Notes: generated from the letters alone by a model not told the origin. Shown: positions 31,534-44,184, numbered from the stretch's first letter. The stretch: 64,000 nucleotides of DNA from Oncomelania hupensis (GCA_036898135.1 CM072514.1:77533442-77597441), one strand, 5' to 3'. Translations and numbers: made by a program.

Positions 31534-31640
31534 TTACCCTTTCAAGTCTTCTTACCCTTTCAAGTCTTCTTACCCTTTCAAGTCATCTTACCATTCAAAG
31601 TCTTCTTACCCTTTCAAGTCTTCTCACTCCCCCTTCCCCT
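31534..31640. repeat. 18-bp minisatellite, right part
   Basis: Five or six CCTTTCAAGTCTTCTTAC units directly after the retrotransposon tail, continuing the array left at 29595. Confidence 0.95.
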
Positions 31641-31716
31641 CCCCCACCCATCCAGTACGTATTCTTACAGCAGCACGACCAGAGAAGCGGCAGCAAAACG
31701 AGGCACGAGGCCATTA

Positions 31717-31905
31717 AGCCTGTCTTAATTGGAACGTTCGTGGAAGGGTCGTGGAGGTTCCAACACTTTATTTTTTTAGGTTCTCAGGTCCCGAACCTAG
31801 GACCCTGAACCTTTTGGACAAAAGGTTCGGGATCTGAGAACCTAGACGAAAAAAAGTTTTGGAACCTCCAGGACCCTTCCACGAACGTTCTAATTAAGGC
31901 AGGCC
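31717..31905. mobile_element. ~190-bp palindromic MITE
   Basis: The arms pair from GCCTGTCTTAATT to AATTAAGGCAGGC. Shared words are GAACGTTCGTGGAAGGGTC, TGGAGGTTCC and AGGTTCTCAG. AGGCCATTA occurs at both sides (31708-31716, 31901-31909). A diverged copy lies at 58112-58290. Confidence 0.85.
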
Positions 31906-31909
31906 ATTA

Positions 31910-32459
31910 GGTAGATATCCTTTTTCTTATGATTGGTAAGCCCAAAAACCACATAGGCATATACAATACAAACCAATACAATATATTACTACACGACTTC
32001 ATTGGACTCACACGGAACAATTACAATGGCGGCAGCGCATACATATTTACAAATTGAACACGTACACGGAGAAAAAAAAAATGCATTTCACAGCAACACA
32101 CAAAACGAACAGTAACAATATAGTTGTAAAAGTAGAAGTAAATAACTAACTCAAGATCACCTTAGGACCAGGTGGCACCATCACACTCAACGCCTCTAGC
32201 TCTATATCACAACACAAATAACAACAGCACTGAGATGATTTTTTTAATGGATATAGGCCTACAGAAACCAAAATTTAAAATATATAGACTATATAATCTT
32301 CTTTTCCACCCTCTACTCACTCGTCCCCTCCCCCCTCTTCTCTTCTTCGCTATCCGACCTCAAACACACACGTACGCATGCATAACAGCAACCATCTCAG
32401 GAGCAGACGCAAGCTTCCCCTGAGAGAAAATGGAATACACAAATAAATCTGAACAACGC

Positions 32460-32512
<53 letters not shown>

Positions 32513-33220
32513 ATGCAGCATGAACACTATTTAACAGTACTGTAGTACAACTATAAACGTTACGTGGGGTTTTCTGTTAGCTGATGATTCAGCGATAGTG
32601 TCGGCGTGCTTTCGGCAAGATCAAATATTGATTGTTCATCTGAATAGGAGTTGAAATTATTAACTAAATGAACTGATTTCAAGATACGGACTTTGGATTT
32701 TTGAAGTGGTCCAAATGGCTAAATGACTGAATTGAATAGGAGTCCAAATATTGATCCAGCGACTGAACTGGATTCCAGTAGGCACTTATTTTGGGGAGAG
32801 GATCGGAGGATATGGGAAAATGGGGGGGGGGGGGGAGGGAGAGAGAGAGGTGCTGGCGGCTCACGTCGTTGAGCCTGCTTGAAAACCAGTGTGTTATTGT
32901 ATTACTCTGATCCTCTAAACTATAGTCGCGATTCAAAGATCTCAACAGGGCATGCAGTGTCGCATAGTTTTGGCTGACAGCACTTGATCAGTTTACACAT
33001 TATTAGGCAGTCTTTTCGGGTACCTTCGAGGTCTTGCGACCTTAAAATAATGTTCATTTCCGGGCGGTGTAAATTTTCCTCAATGGGAACAAAGTCAACG
33101 GTGGCAAAGGCTATATTCACTACAACGCTGTACGCACATAATACGGCCTCTAAAATGTATTTAAGAACTAGTTCCATCAGCCACAAGCAAAGCAGAATTG
33201 CAGACGACATCGACACACAG
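31910..33220. other. No gene recognised
   Basis: Contains an (AAAT)n microsatellite at 32466-32513 and a poly(G) run at 32823-32834. No supported exon. Confidence 0.5.
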
Positions 33221-33224
33221 TAAT

Positions 33225-33490
33225 AGAATGAACAAAGAACATGAACAATAAACCCGAACATTGAAGATTTAACTTCCACACCCATCACCATTGGCGATAA
33301 GGCAGAGAGAGGGATAACAGTCCCAAAGAAGGGGCCGGGAGTCCCTAGGGACTTAAAAATCACCACTGAACCACCAGAGCAATCATAATGCTTAAAAGAT
33401 GAACCAGTGGCCACTTTTATTTTTTCCTATCTCGGGATTCGAACCTGTGTCAGGCAAACGCTGTACCGCTGAGTTACGTCGATAGGTTTG
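33225..33490 (-). mobile_element. tRNA-derived SINE family A, near full length
   Basis: Minus strand from about 33490: a tRNA-like head with A-box-like TAACTCAGCGG and B-box GGTTCGAATCCC. The body 'AATAAAAGTGGCCACT', 'TTGCTCTGGTGGTTCAGTG' and 'GTTATCCCTC' matches the copy at 60710. It ends near 'AAGTTAAATCTTCAATG'. It forms the N-terminal half of a spurious 164-codon frame. Confidence 0.85.
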
Positions 33491-33499
33491 GTCAAGGAA

Positions 33500-34690
33500 G
33501 CAGCCAGCGACAGACAGTAATGGCAAAGACCGTAATATAGCATACAGTAATTGTGGATACTAGCCAGATTTTAGTTTTAACGTGGTGGATCGAGATCTGA
33601 TTTCAAGCGTGGAAGTAATTATATCCGGTATAGGACTAGATTTTACGTCCCATCAACAGTGAGTGAACTTTACAAGGATTGTTTCCCACCAGGAAGCTCA
33701 TTACATTGTTAATGAATTGTAGAGTGAAGAACTGCTTCACTTTAGTAAAGATTTACCTTGTTACAAAGTCTGCTCATTAGATTATTTTTGTTAAAAAAAA
33801 TTTGGAATTTTTTTAAAGTGCCATGTCATTGTTTATTTGATCGTTGTGATAATTTTATTTCATCGCTCTCTCTCTCTATAGCGCGCTTTTCCAGCTTAAG
33901 TGCTGCTCAAGGCGCTCGCCGATACAGGATCTAACTCAAGCCGCCCGAGATGCCCACATTTTGCAGCCTTTGGGCGATGCGCATCATCTGACGGCCGAGC
34001 TGAGCACAAGCTTTGACGACCGGGTAATCGGTGTATAATAAGCAGAATAAAAAATGGGTGTCAGAGCTTAAAGCAATTAAAAAAATAATTTTTACATTGT
34101 AACTTTTTTTTGAAAAAAAAGTTTGTAAATCCTTTTGTGGTTATAAACGAAGATCCTTGGTAAAAGAATGCTCTCCGATGTTCCAGGCCACACGTCTGGA
34201 GAAAGGCTACGTCTCAGTCCACGTCTCTTCTGAACAACGGCTATACATCTGAGCCAAAATTATAGAGGCTACGATCACACACTACACCATTTTCCTATGG
34301 CTTGCTCGATGCGGATGCATCATTGTTGCTACTCGTAATGAGGTGAAGCCTGCATGCACAAGTGATCCTACTTGACACTGAATTAATTGAAAGTCTTACC
34401 CTTAGACTGTTGGTGTGACACAGTCAACGGCTAAAGATCTTTCCTCTTAACATCGAGGCCTTTTTTTTTACACCCCCCCCCTCCCCCCCCTCCCCCCCCA
34501 GGCCTTTTTTTTTACACCCCCCCCTCCCCCCCCCCCACAAGTGCGATTTGCTTCTGTCATTTTATACTACTGTAGTAGCGTACTTTAGTGCATGATGATA
34601 TTACTAAACCTTGGCACTTATAGTTCTACTCGATCTGAAGTACCGGTTTCCTCTGGGTCTCTAAGTTTTGAGAAACGGCATTAACTTTTG
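33500..34690. other. No gene recognised; SINE-like fragment and duplicated poly(C) tract
   Basis: 33880-34030 resembles the 'GCGCTTT..CTCAAGGCGCTCGCC' repeat also seen at 36690, 56190 and 8620. 34459-34538 is a tandem duplication of AGGCCTTTTTTTTTACACCC with long C runs. Confidence 0.6.
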
Positions 34691-34693
34691 ACT

Positions 34694-34696
<3 letters not shown>

Positions 34697-34785
<89 letters not shown>
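34697..34785. repeat. (CT)n microsatellite
   Basis: About 85 bp of perfect CT. T-rich DNA with no gene follows to 35360. Confidence 0.95.
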
Positions 34786-34792
<7 letters not shown>

Positions 34793-35373
34793 GCCCGTAA
34801 ACAAGCAGACACGCCAATCTCATTGCACGGTCCCAAACTTTGTGGATTTTGTATTTTACCATCCAATGTTTCTAAAGGCAGATTTTTTAATACTTGTTTA
34901 ATTTTTTGTTTCCCAGGGAACGCACAATTTTTTTTTTACAATTAGATTAGTTTAGTTTACTTTACTTTAGTTTTATTTTAATGTTTTAAATCTTATTTTA
35001 TTTCATTTTCTTTTATTATTAAATTTTAAAAATGTTTTTTTTGTTTTATTTTATATATTTTCTGTAATAGTAGTTTTAGACTTAAAATGAAAGACCCGTA
35101 GCTCATTTTCAGTTTCACACTTGACCGACTCCTATTATCTATCTCGCGTGCTTTGCATGGAGGTTACAGTCAACTCCCACACATAACACTATGTGCACGC
35201 ACCCCCCTACTTTGGCTTATTGTGATAAAGCAGTTGGGGGAGTGTTCAAGGTTGTCCCAATAAAAAGACAGCTTTGCCATAGTTCCAAGAAAGTTGTAGT
35301 TACAGGCTTAAATTTTGCCTTCAATATATATAGGCTGCGTTTTCTCTGTGTGTGTTTTGTTTTAGTCAAGGTA

Positions 35374-35505
35374 TCACAGGCGCCCGTGTCTCTCTGAATA
35401 GCGACTCTCTCTCCCTCTCCCTCCCTCTCTCTCTCCCTCACTCTCTCTATTTCCCTCCCACCCTCTCTCTCTCTCTCTCTCTGTCTCTGTCTCTGTCTCT
35501 GTCTC

Positions 35506-35560
<55 letters not shown>
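35374..35560. repeat. MITE end followed by a long CT tract
   Basis: 'CACAGGCGCCCGTGTCTCTC' and 'CTGAATAGCG' match the 8843 element. The sequence then runs into about 150 bp of CT with CTGT variants. Confidence 0.6.
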
Positions 35561-35561
<1 letters not shown>

Positions 35562-35699
35562 ATTGATTAGATTGTTTTAAATAAATGGGTGTGAGTGTGT
35601 ATTCGCGCCTATGTGCATGGGTGCACAGATTTTTAATATATTGCTACAATAATATGGTACTGTTATAAAGTTGTATTGTTATACTAATTATTATAATTG

Positions 35700-35780
35700 T
35701 TACAAGCCCCAAGGGCAAAGCTGTAAAACAAGCGCCCCCAGCGCTTACTCATTTACCCTGGCTAATAAAATTGTTATCTT

Positions 35781-35785
<5 letters not shown>
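35700..35785 (+). mobile_element. LINE-type 3'-end relic
   Basis: 'GGGCAAAGCTGTAAAACAAG' and 'TACCCTGGCTAATAAAATTG' are followed by TTATCTTATCTT, the shape of a CR1/L2-type 3' end with a short repeat tail. Family assignment is an inference. Confidence 0.5.

Positions 35786-35868
<83 letters not shown>
35785..35868. repeat. (CT)n microsatellite
   Basis: About 84 bp of perfect CT. 35870-36300 is TTG/GCTG-rich with a poly(G) run near 36036-36050 and no gene. Confidence 0.95.
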
Positions 35869-35873
<5 letters not shown>

Positions 35874-36689
35874 TGACTTATGTAGCTGCTGTTGCTTTTG
35901 TTGTTGTGACTGTTTTGCTGTAACTCTCTCTTTTCTGGGATTTTAACTTTATGTTTGCCATTGTAGCTGCGGTGGTTGCTGCTACTGCTTTGTAGTTACG
36001 TTTGTTTCGTTGAATTTTTTTTTTGGGGGGTGAGGTGGGGGGGGGGGGGACTGTAGTTTTGCTGTTTTTGGCTGTTTTGAAATATGTTTTCTTTACCAAC
36101 CTTTGGCACTCAGTCCTGAGTAATATATTCCTTACTTATTGTTGTGAAATGTTGCTGTTGCTTTGCTTTTGCATTATGCTTTGAATGTTTAACGTTTGTG
36201 ATGTCAGCTTTGTAAAACTGTGAATTCACTTTGTTGTGGGCCTTGTGGCCTGACAAATATCATTAAATTGTCTCAATGTCTCTCTCTCTGCTGACTTAGT
36301 AATATAAGAATGCAGCCACTCAGCTCACATACGATGCGAGCGCCTGTGCAAGGTACAGATCTCAGGACCCAAAATAACGGAAACATGAGAATTAAGGTCT
36401 TCAATTTTAACACTCCGGTTGACCGAAGTTTCTGTTTTTTTGGCGCGCTTTCTTCCTACACGCACCTCTACCTGCACGCATTCACGCCTACACGCACCCA
36501 CAGGTTGTGCAGGTGAGGAATGCCCATTGTTCAAATCTAGATGCAAGTTTTCCATCCTTAGTCTGAGGGTGGGGAAGGAGGGAAGAGGGAGAGAATGGTA
36601 AGGAGGAAGGGGTGGAAGAAGGAGAGTGAAGGGGAGGTTTCAATATTTCACCTGCTATAGGTAGGTATTCCCCCATTTTATTTACTTTA

Positions 36690-36980
36690 CCAGCTCCAGA
36701 GCGGGTCAAGGCGCCGGCCCACACAGGATCTAACTCGCCCCGCCCGAAGCGCCCACCTGCAACCTCTGGGCGCATAGTCTGGCGCCCACATGACTGGGCA
36801 CAATCCTGGGCGAGGCCCGGGGATGGGGGGAAGGGAGGGACCTTATAGTGCGTGCTGGGTGGATTTGTGTACCCACCCCGTATAGAACATGAGCGTCAGG
36901 ATCTTTAGGGTCCGTGTGATGGAATGCGTTCGTGCGCTGACTAGATATCGGTTTATACTCTCATCCGGAGTATCCACAGT
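36690..36980 (-). mobile_element. SINE family B-related fragment
   Basis: In reverse, 'CTCCGGATGAGAGTATAAAC' and 'GATCCTGACGCTCATGTTCT' match the body of the SINE at 40680. The left part has the 'GGCGCCGGCCCACACAGGAT' repeat. Confidence 0.65.
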
Positions 36981-36988
36981 ATCCCAAA

Positions 36989-37017
36989 GGTAGAAGAAGA
37001 AGAAGAAGAAGAAGAAG

Positions 37018-37047
<30 letters not shown>
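36989..37047. repeat. (GAA)n microsatellite, left of R700 insertion
   Basis: About 57 bp of GAA. The tract resumes at 37655 after the retroposon. Confidence 0.95.
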
Positions 37048-37048
<1 letters not shown>

Positions 37049-37653
37049 TAATTAGTTAGTTATTCATTTCTTACAGGGGCCATGGAGTCTGCAAAGAGCC
37101 GAATCAGGACCACAAAATCAAGACCACAACTTGGCTGAAAGAGGACTCACCCCTGATCCGCATAAGAGATCTGCCGAAACAACCCTAGTGGTAACACTGA
37201 AGGCACTCCACCGGCCAGTCACTTTACAATAAAGACGTCCCACGCAGGGGACGCTGAGGCTATACTATAATTTATCGAACCCCCGTTTACAAAATCAAAA
37301 TAGAATACAAACATCATTACAAAATATCAACAAAACACATACATATAAAATGCCTACATTGCCAAATATTAACACCATAGGAAGCCCCAGTGACTACCTG
37401 GCAGAAAGCGTCCAGTATTCCCAAGCTGATCCAACAGACCTCACACACAAATGTGGAGTTTTGTCCCGGAAGAGTTTTCAAGAAAAAGGGTAGGTGACTG
37501 GTCTATCGAAGAAGAAGATAGTATAGTAGATTGATAGAACAGAGTAGGAATGAGAAAGAACAAAGGAGAAAGACAGGGACAGTGGGAATTTAAAGCACAA
37601 AATGTCCAAAAAGTGGGGATATTATTTAAACTGAAACCCCCGGCACCACCAAG
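37048..37653 (-). mobile_element. R700 retroposon inserted in a GAA microsatellite
   Basis: The tail end is GTTAATTAGTTAGTTATT, then the subfamily-specific 'CTGCAAAGAGCCGAATCAGG'. The body is as in the 6233 copy, truncated at the CCCCCGGCACC block. GAA repeat lies on both sides, so the target duplication is within the repeat. Confidence 0.85.
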
Positions 37654-37654
37654 G

Positions 37655-37782
37655 GAAGAAGAAGAAGAAGAAGAAGAAGAAGAAGAAGAAGAAGAAGAAG
37701 AAGAAGAAGAAGAAGAAGAAGAAGAAGAAGAAGGAGAAAAAGGAGAAGAAGAAGAAGAAGAAGAAGAAGAAGAAGAAGAAGC
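37655..37782. repeat. (GAA)n microsatellite, right of R700 insertion
   Basis: About 125 bp of GAA with two GGAGAAAA interruptions. Confidence 0.95.
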
Positions 37783-37799
37783 TCCCACTAACGTTTTTC

Positions 37800-38720
37800 A
37801 GACGTCATAACAAATTGATAAAGAAATTTTTTTTAAATGGCATCTATGCGATCGACTTACATTTTTCAGTGTAGGTCTTCAGGTAAACCTATTATACAAT
37901 GCAATACCTTTTAGCTATCAGTTTTATATAGTGCTCTTCACCGGTTAGTGGATTGTAATCTAAAACTATTACTAAAAGGTACCCACTTAGTCCCCGCCTC
38001 CCTCGAAAGAACCTTTCACCATTCACAGTGAGTGTTACCCCAATGAAAAAATCAGCTTACCAAAAAAAAAAAAAAAAAAAAAAAACTCATTTGACAATAT
38101 CGCTATATTTGTTTAATGAAATAAATAAATTCAGTAGTTATTAATAGCAACAGCCGTTGACTAGCCAGCCAATGTTCTGGAGCTTAAAAAACACAACAAC
38201 AAAAAACTACCAAAGCCGTTAAGAACTCGTAAAAAAAAATATGCTCGTAAGGTCTTTCGTTTTAGATTAATTAAATAGACCCTACATACCCCAGACACCA
38301 AAGAGGCATTCTTTGGTAACGCTTTATTGTCCCTTTTCTTCAAGCCGCGTGATTCAATCAGAAATAAAGTCAAAGGTCACGCGGCTGTAGCCTCGATGAA
38401 CCGTTAAAACGGGGGAAATCACACGTTGTCATAACCGAAATGGACGCTTTAACGGTTGATTTGAGCAAAGGAAGCCCACTTTATCGTTGTTTCATGTAAT
38501 AGCGATGCAAATTTTAAGGTAAACCCCTTTTCGCCAACAAAGTCTTCGAACTGGAGCATTTTAATTAGCTAATGACAGCCCCACCGCAAACGCCAACACC
38601 TACCCTTTGGGGGTTGAGATTCCTGTGTTTCAGACGGAAAATGAACTGGCTTTAATTTAAATCATCTGGGCAAGTAAACAAATGTTGGATAGTTGATTAT
38701 ATAGATATGAAAACATCAGT
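37800..38720. other. No gene recognised
   Basis: AT-rich unique-looking sequence with an A-run at 38061-38083. No supported exon. Confidence 0.5.
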
Positions 38721-38723
38721 ACA

Positions 38724-39291
<568 letters not shown>

Positions 39292-39462
39292 GGGACTTCA
39301 AGACACTTCAAAATGAGCCACAGGCTTCGGTACAATGTACATACGTATTCACACGCACTCCATTCTTCTCCTATACCTAGCCCAAAACACAAATAATAAT
39401 TTTGTAATGAAAAATAAACAATGTTTAAAAAGGGAAAAAAATAATAATAAACACAAAGAAGA

Positions 39463-39504
39463 AGAAGAAGAAGAAGAAGGAAGGAAGGAAGGAAGGAAGA
39501 CAGA

Positions 39505-39597
<93 letters not shown>

Positions 39598-39700
39598 TTT
39601 AAAGAAGAAGAAGAAGAAGAAGAAGAACAACAACAACAACAACAACAACAACAAGAAAGAAAAAAAGAAAGAAAGAAAGAAAGAATGAAAGAATGAATGA
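39463..39700. repeat. Compound microsatellite (AAG, AAGG, AAT, CAA, AAAG, AATG)
   Basis: Consecutive blocks of AAG, GGAA, about 90 bp AAT (39506-39596), AAG (39605-39626), CAA (39627-39652), GAAA and GAAT, all A-rich on one strand. Confidence 0.95.
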
Positions 39701-39756
39701 ATGAAAGAAAAAGGAATCAACCCCTTTCCCTCCATCTCCTTCCCTGTAAGTCACTC

Positions 39757-39825
39757 TATAAAAGGTGGTCCCGATTCGGCTCTTTGCAGTCCGCTGGACC
39801 CTATAAACAATAACTAACTAACCTT
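39757..39825 (+). mobile_element. R700 3'-end fragment
   Basis: 'GATTCGGCTCTTTGCAGTCC' and 'GCTGGACCC' followed by AACAATAACTAACTAAC: the last ~70 bp of the R700 subfamily that is also inserted at 42082. Confidence 0.75.
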
Positions 39826-40189
39826 AAAAAAATGCTATGAGAGCAAACTAAGAACAAATAACTGTTATTTTTAAAAAAAAACTATTTTTAAAACGAAAAT
39901 ATGTTTTAGGGAAATGTAATTTGACACACTTGACTTTCCCTTTCTCTTTCCACATTTTATTCTTCACCCCCCCCCCCCCCACCTTTTTTTGTTTGTTTTA
40001 TTAATACTTCCTTCTGCATTGAAAGAGAATTAAACAAACACATCAAACACTACAAAACAACGTGTCAACCATCCACAAGCTGCTGCCATTTTGACAGACA
40101 CGGCCTGAATAATAAATTTAGAAACATTTACAGTAGGTCTAAAATTTATATCTGTACCGATATACCTGCCAATACAACTTGTGATTACG

Positions 40190-40491
40190 GCTTGCTGACG
40201 AACCTTTCCAAATATTTATCCCTAATATCCGAATACAACAAGCACTTATGAAAAATAAAATCCATGATCTTCGTCTTCAATTGTATTTTTACAGCAAACG
40301 CAAAACCTATCTGAAACTGAGACATATTGTAACGACGCAAATTGGCATTTTGTTAATAAATTTGTCCTTGGTTGTGTAAAGGCTACTCTAAAGCAATATA
40401 CATCAAGATTTGAAAAATACATTTCGCAGTTAGGCAAACATTTAAAGGACACTCTATCTTTATCTTCTTTTTTTTTATCCTGTCTGCACAT
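40190..40491 (-). pseudogene. LINE C-terminal relic with CxxC...EDExH motif
   Basis: The minus-strand frame contains LLTKCQFASLQY, RFCVCCKNTIEDEDHGF and, in a neighbouring frame, HKCLLYSDIRDKYLERF. The Cys-x-x-Cys then Glu-Asp-x-x-His spacing with a following LYxxIRxxY stretch is typical of the zinc-binding C-terminus of non-LTR reverse transcriptases. Frameshifted and partial. Confidence 0.65.
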
Positions 40492-40679
40492 GTCAATTAA
40501 TCTTTAGTTAAATGTTTAAAAAAAAAAAAACACGGATACCTTACCTACTCCTCGATTTAAATATATAAAGCCAAACCCGAACTGAAATAAAATTTATCTA
40601 ATACAAGAAGTTCGACATTTCACATCATTAGCATCTAAAGTATGTAACACTGGATACTCTTGACATGGTACTATAAGTG

Positions 40680-41040
40680 GAGGCGCGGTGGCCGAGTGGT
40701 TAGAGCGTTAGCTTGGGGATCTGAAGGTCCCGAGTTCGAGACCAAGCCGGGGTATTGTGTTGTGTCCTTGGGAAAGACACTTTACTCCCGTTTCCTACTC
40801 CTTCGGATGAGAGTATATACCGAGGTCTTGTCTGTGTCGCATGCATTCCATCATAACGGACTTTAAAAATCCTGACGCTCATGTCCTAGACAGGTGAGTG
40901 CCGGTGACAAGAACACACCAAGCATGTACATTGGGTAAAGCGCTTCACTTGGGGCTGCTGTACTTTCGAAAAATGAAAGTGCCCGAATTTCACCTTGGTG
41001 ATAATAAAGTTGTTAAAATAAAATAAAAAATAAAATAAAG
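40680..41040 (+). mobile_element. tRNA-derived SINE family B, full length
   Basis: The head 40682-40752 folds like a Leu/Ser-type tRNA: A-box GGCCGAGTGGTTAGAGC and B-box GAGTTCGAGACC. The body contains 'CGGATGAGAGTATATACCGA' and 'TCCTGACGCTCATGTCCTAG'. The 3' end has 'GTGATAATAAAGTTGTTAAA' and an AAAAT tail. No functional tRNA is claimed. Confidence 0.85.
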
Positions 41041-41044
41041 TGTA

Positions 41045-41530
41045 ATAACCGAAACCAATATAAAATACATCTGACGTATCCAATAATGTAACGTAATTAT
41101 CTACCGAGTTTCACCATGTATCATTTTGTTAGGAGTTTTGAGTGGAACGTCCAATTTTTTTTTTATACAAGTATACATGTATTCGCTCAATAGAGTCAAG
41201 CTTGTGAAACCCCCAAACCTCTGACGCATAAATAGAAGAACGGCCTGAAGTTTTTGCATCAAACATTTTAAAGAAAATTTCTTGGGACATTTCTTTACAA
41301 GCTTTCCGAAGGCAAATGGCGCTTTTATATATATACGTTTTTAATTCTGAAAAACTGATGAAGCGATTGAAAACAGCAAATCTGAGAAATATTTTTCCAC
41401 ATTAAAAAAAAAAGGTTTTGTTTGTGACTTGTTAGCTTGGAGTTGCCAAAGGTTACACAATATTGTAAAACACGTAGACTTATATAGCCAAGGAGTGTTG
41501 GACCACGTAAGAATGAACCACTCATCACCC
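41045..41530. other. No gene recognised
   Basis: AT-rich unique-looking sequence between a SINE and a LINE copy. Confidence 0.5.
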
Positions 41531-41532
41531 TC

Positions 41533-43330
41533 CTATCCTATCCTGTCCTATCCTATCCCGTAACTAGAAGGTCGTTGGGGCACCACACATGATCGTTTAA
41601 CCAGCGTACTCCATCTTTCTCAAGCTCTGTCTTCTGCAACCCTCATGCCTTCGCTCAGTGTCAAGCCAGTCCATTCTCGAATGTTGTCCTCCCACCTCTT
41701 TTTCTGTCTCCCTCTTCTTCTGCTTCCTTTCCGTTTCTTCATCACTGTGAGCATATCAACGTTGTTTTTTTTTTGTTTTTTTTTTTAACCATTTACTGTG
41801 TTGAGGGATTGGCCTTAGACCTTTATGTCCATGTTGATGCCTTGGTGTTGTTGGTCATTATTTTGGTCTTCTCTGCACTTAATGCCATTCCAAAGGCTCT
41901 GGAGGTGGTGTCAAGCCTTTGTACCCGCTGTTCAAGGTCTTCTTCCTCTCCAGCAATCCATCAATGTCATCCGCAAAACGAAGGTTGGAGATTGCTCTAT
42001 CCCCTATATTGATTGTGCCTTCGTGATTTGCAAGGATATCTGACATGATGCGCTCTAGGAAGATGTTGAGAAGAGTGTTGGATAGAGTTAGTTCATTATT
42101 CATTGCTTACAGGGTCCAGCGGACTGCAAAGAGCCGAATCGGGACCACAAAATCAAGACCACAACTTCGCTTGTTAAGGCTGATGTTGTACACTCTCAAG
42201 GTTGACCACAGAACTGCATGGCAGACTCGGTCAAATGCCTTCTTTAAGTCTACAAACGCGTGATATCGATGTTGTTGGTGCTGTAGGTATTTCTCGCAGA
42301 TTATTCTGAGGTTGAAAATCTGTTCTGTGGTACTTCGCCCTGCCCTGAATCCTGCTTGTTCTTCAGCTATGATTGGTTCAGCTTGGGGTTTCAACCTGTT
42401 GAGTATTATTTTTAAGAGGACCTTGCTGGGATGGCTGATGAGGCTGATGGTGCGGTAATTTTCAACTCCTGAAGGTTACCCTTTTTAGGAAGAGTGATAA
42501 CAAGCGACTGGGTCCATGGTGTAGGCCACTCCCCACTATGCCAGATCTTTATACAAAGAATGGTGACGGCGTCAATCATCGCTTCTCCTCCTGCTTGAAG
42601 CAATTCCGCGGGTATGTTGTCCCCTCCCGCTGACTTCCTCTTCTTTAGTGATTGCACTGCTGCCTCAACTTCTTCTCGGAGAATTGGGAGGATTTCTTCT
42701 TCTCCTCTGTTCTGGAGACATGCTAGAATTGGTGGGTCTCCGTTTGATGTGTGGTTGTAAAGGTCAGAGCAGTACTCTGCCCATCTATCCAAGACTTTGT
42801 TCTTCTGTAAGGCATATGCCAGACTTGCTTTGGTTCGTGGAATGCTTGGGCTGTTTAACACTTGTCAGCCGCTTCACAGTCTGGTAGGCCTTTTTGCTGT
42901 TATTCTTGTTCAGACTGTTCTCTATTTCCTGGCATTGGTCTTCTATCCAGTTCTCCTTTGCTGTGCGCTAGCCTTTTCGGATGTCATTGTTGATTTTACG
43001 GTAGGCATCAGCTCCCTGTGAGGTGTTTTTCTTTTTGATCTCTCTTCGTTTATCACACAGGTCCAAAAGTTCAAGTTTGATCTACGGTTTCTTCTTTGGG
43101 CGGTGCTTGCCAAGGATCTGAGTGGCGGCATCTGTCACAGCTGAGTTGAAGGTGGTGGTCATGGTGGTGACATCTACTTGACCCGCTCCAGAAATGAACA
43201 GTGGTGAAAATTTCCCTCCAATTGTGGCTTGGAATATTTCTGCTACCTCCGGGTCTTGTCGTTTGTCCAGGTCGAACCAGTCTGGTGCACTTTTCTGTGT
43301 TTACTCTCTTCAAGTACTCTCTTCTTACCC
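41533..43330 (-). mobile_element. Non-LTR retrotransposon copy extending furthest 5', broken
   Basis: From the TCCTATCC tail at 41533 the minus strand carries the RT segments of the family in several frames. It reaches further upstream than the other copies, into the linker between endonuclease and RT (LDKRQDPEVAEIFQATIGGK, then LDLCDKRREIKKKN). There is a T-rich insertion at 41764-41788, an R700 3'-end insertion about 42082-42172, internal deletions and frameshifts. It is inactive. Confidence 0.9.
42082..42172 (-). mobile_element. R700 3'-end fragment nested in the LINE
   Basis: 'TTAGTTCATTATTCATTGCT' and 'GACTGCAAAGAGCCGAATCG' match 37053-37140. LINE coding sequence continues on both sides, so the fragment is a later insertion. 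Confidence 0.8.
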
Positions 43331-43389
43331 TCATGAAATGACATAAACATGACGGCTATCAGGTCTTGACGTCCATTAGTAAATGTCTA

Positions 43390-44179
43390 AGCTACACTAC
43401 TCTTCATGGTTTTGGGTTTTTTTTTCTTCTGTTCCCCCCTCCCCGTTTTTATTTTCAATAACAAGCTAATAAACTTAATGGAGACAAAAATAACTTGTAT
43501 GGCAAACAGTTGTCTAGCCTAATAAGAGATGGAACCGGAGCCTATTGATATAGCGTATCTTGGCTGTAACCCTTTGTTAGATGCTTTGTCCTCCGGGGAA
43601 TAAGGGAATTATGTATTTCTACTTCAGTACTTGGAGAGAAGAATTTTTTTTTTAAGCGCACACCAACAAATGACTTACTTGACGAGTTAAAAATTATTGA
43701 AAGCTGCTACAAATTTTTAATACAATTCGGACACCACAAACAAAACAGAAATTGTCCTTGTTGTGGTTATAATATTGTCTTGAGGTAACGGTATACAAAA
43801 AGTAGGTTCTGTAACCAAGGAAGCAAATCAAGACTATCATAGTTCTACTTGTAAGCAACAAAGCAATTCAGTGTGACTTACTTTGGTAACACTGGATGAA
43901 AAGTTACTCCAAGGGTCGTATATGTTGGGGCCGTTGAGGTCGCCAATTTAGTTGTATGGTATAAGAACTTCTTCACAACGCACAGCTAGACGCACTGCAC
44001 ACACTCACGCTAAAAGCTCAAACTAATAGACTATACGCACTGGCGCTTTAGGTAAAAAGACTGATACTCAGTGTCTAGGTGCGGTTTTCTTTTTTTCTAA
44101 ATTGCGAAGGCTATAAACTCGAACAGCTATGGCCTGTGCGAGTGCCATTGTCGCACCGCATAGTGAATTAAATAGCATG

Positions 44180-44180
<1 letters not shown>
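43390..44180. other. No gene recognised
   Basis: Unique-looking sequence with T runs. No splice-supported frame. Confidence 0.5.

Positions 44181-44184
<4 letters not shown>

Noticed and set aside
32920..33414. 164-codon minus-strand frame with hydrophobic segments
   Set aside because: Its first half is SINE family A sequence read through; no splice sites or conserved motif support a gene.
40682..40752. Possible functional tRNA gene
   Set aside because: The head resembles a Leu/Ser tRNA but runs straight into a SINE body seen elsewhere, so it is a SINE head.
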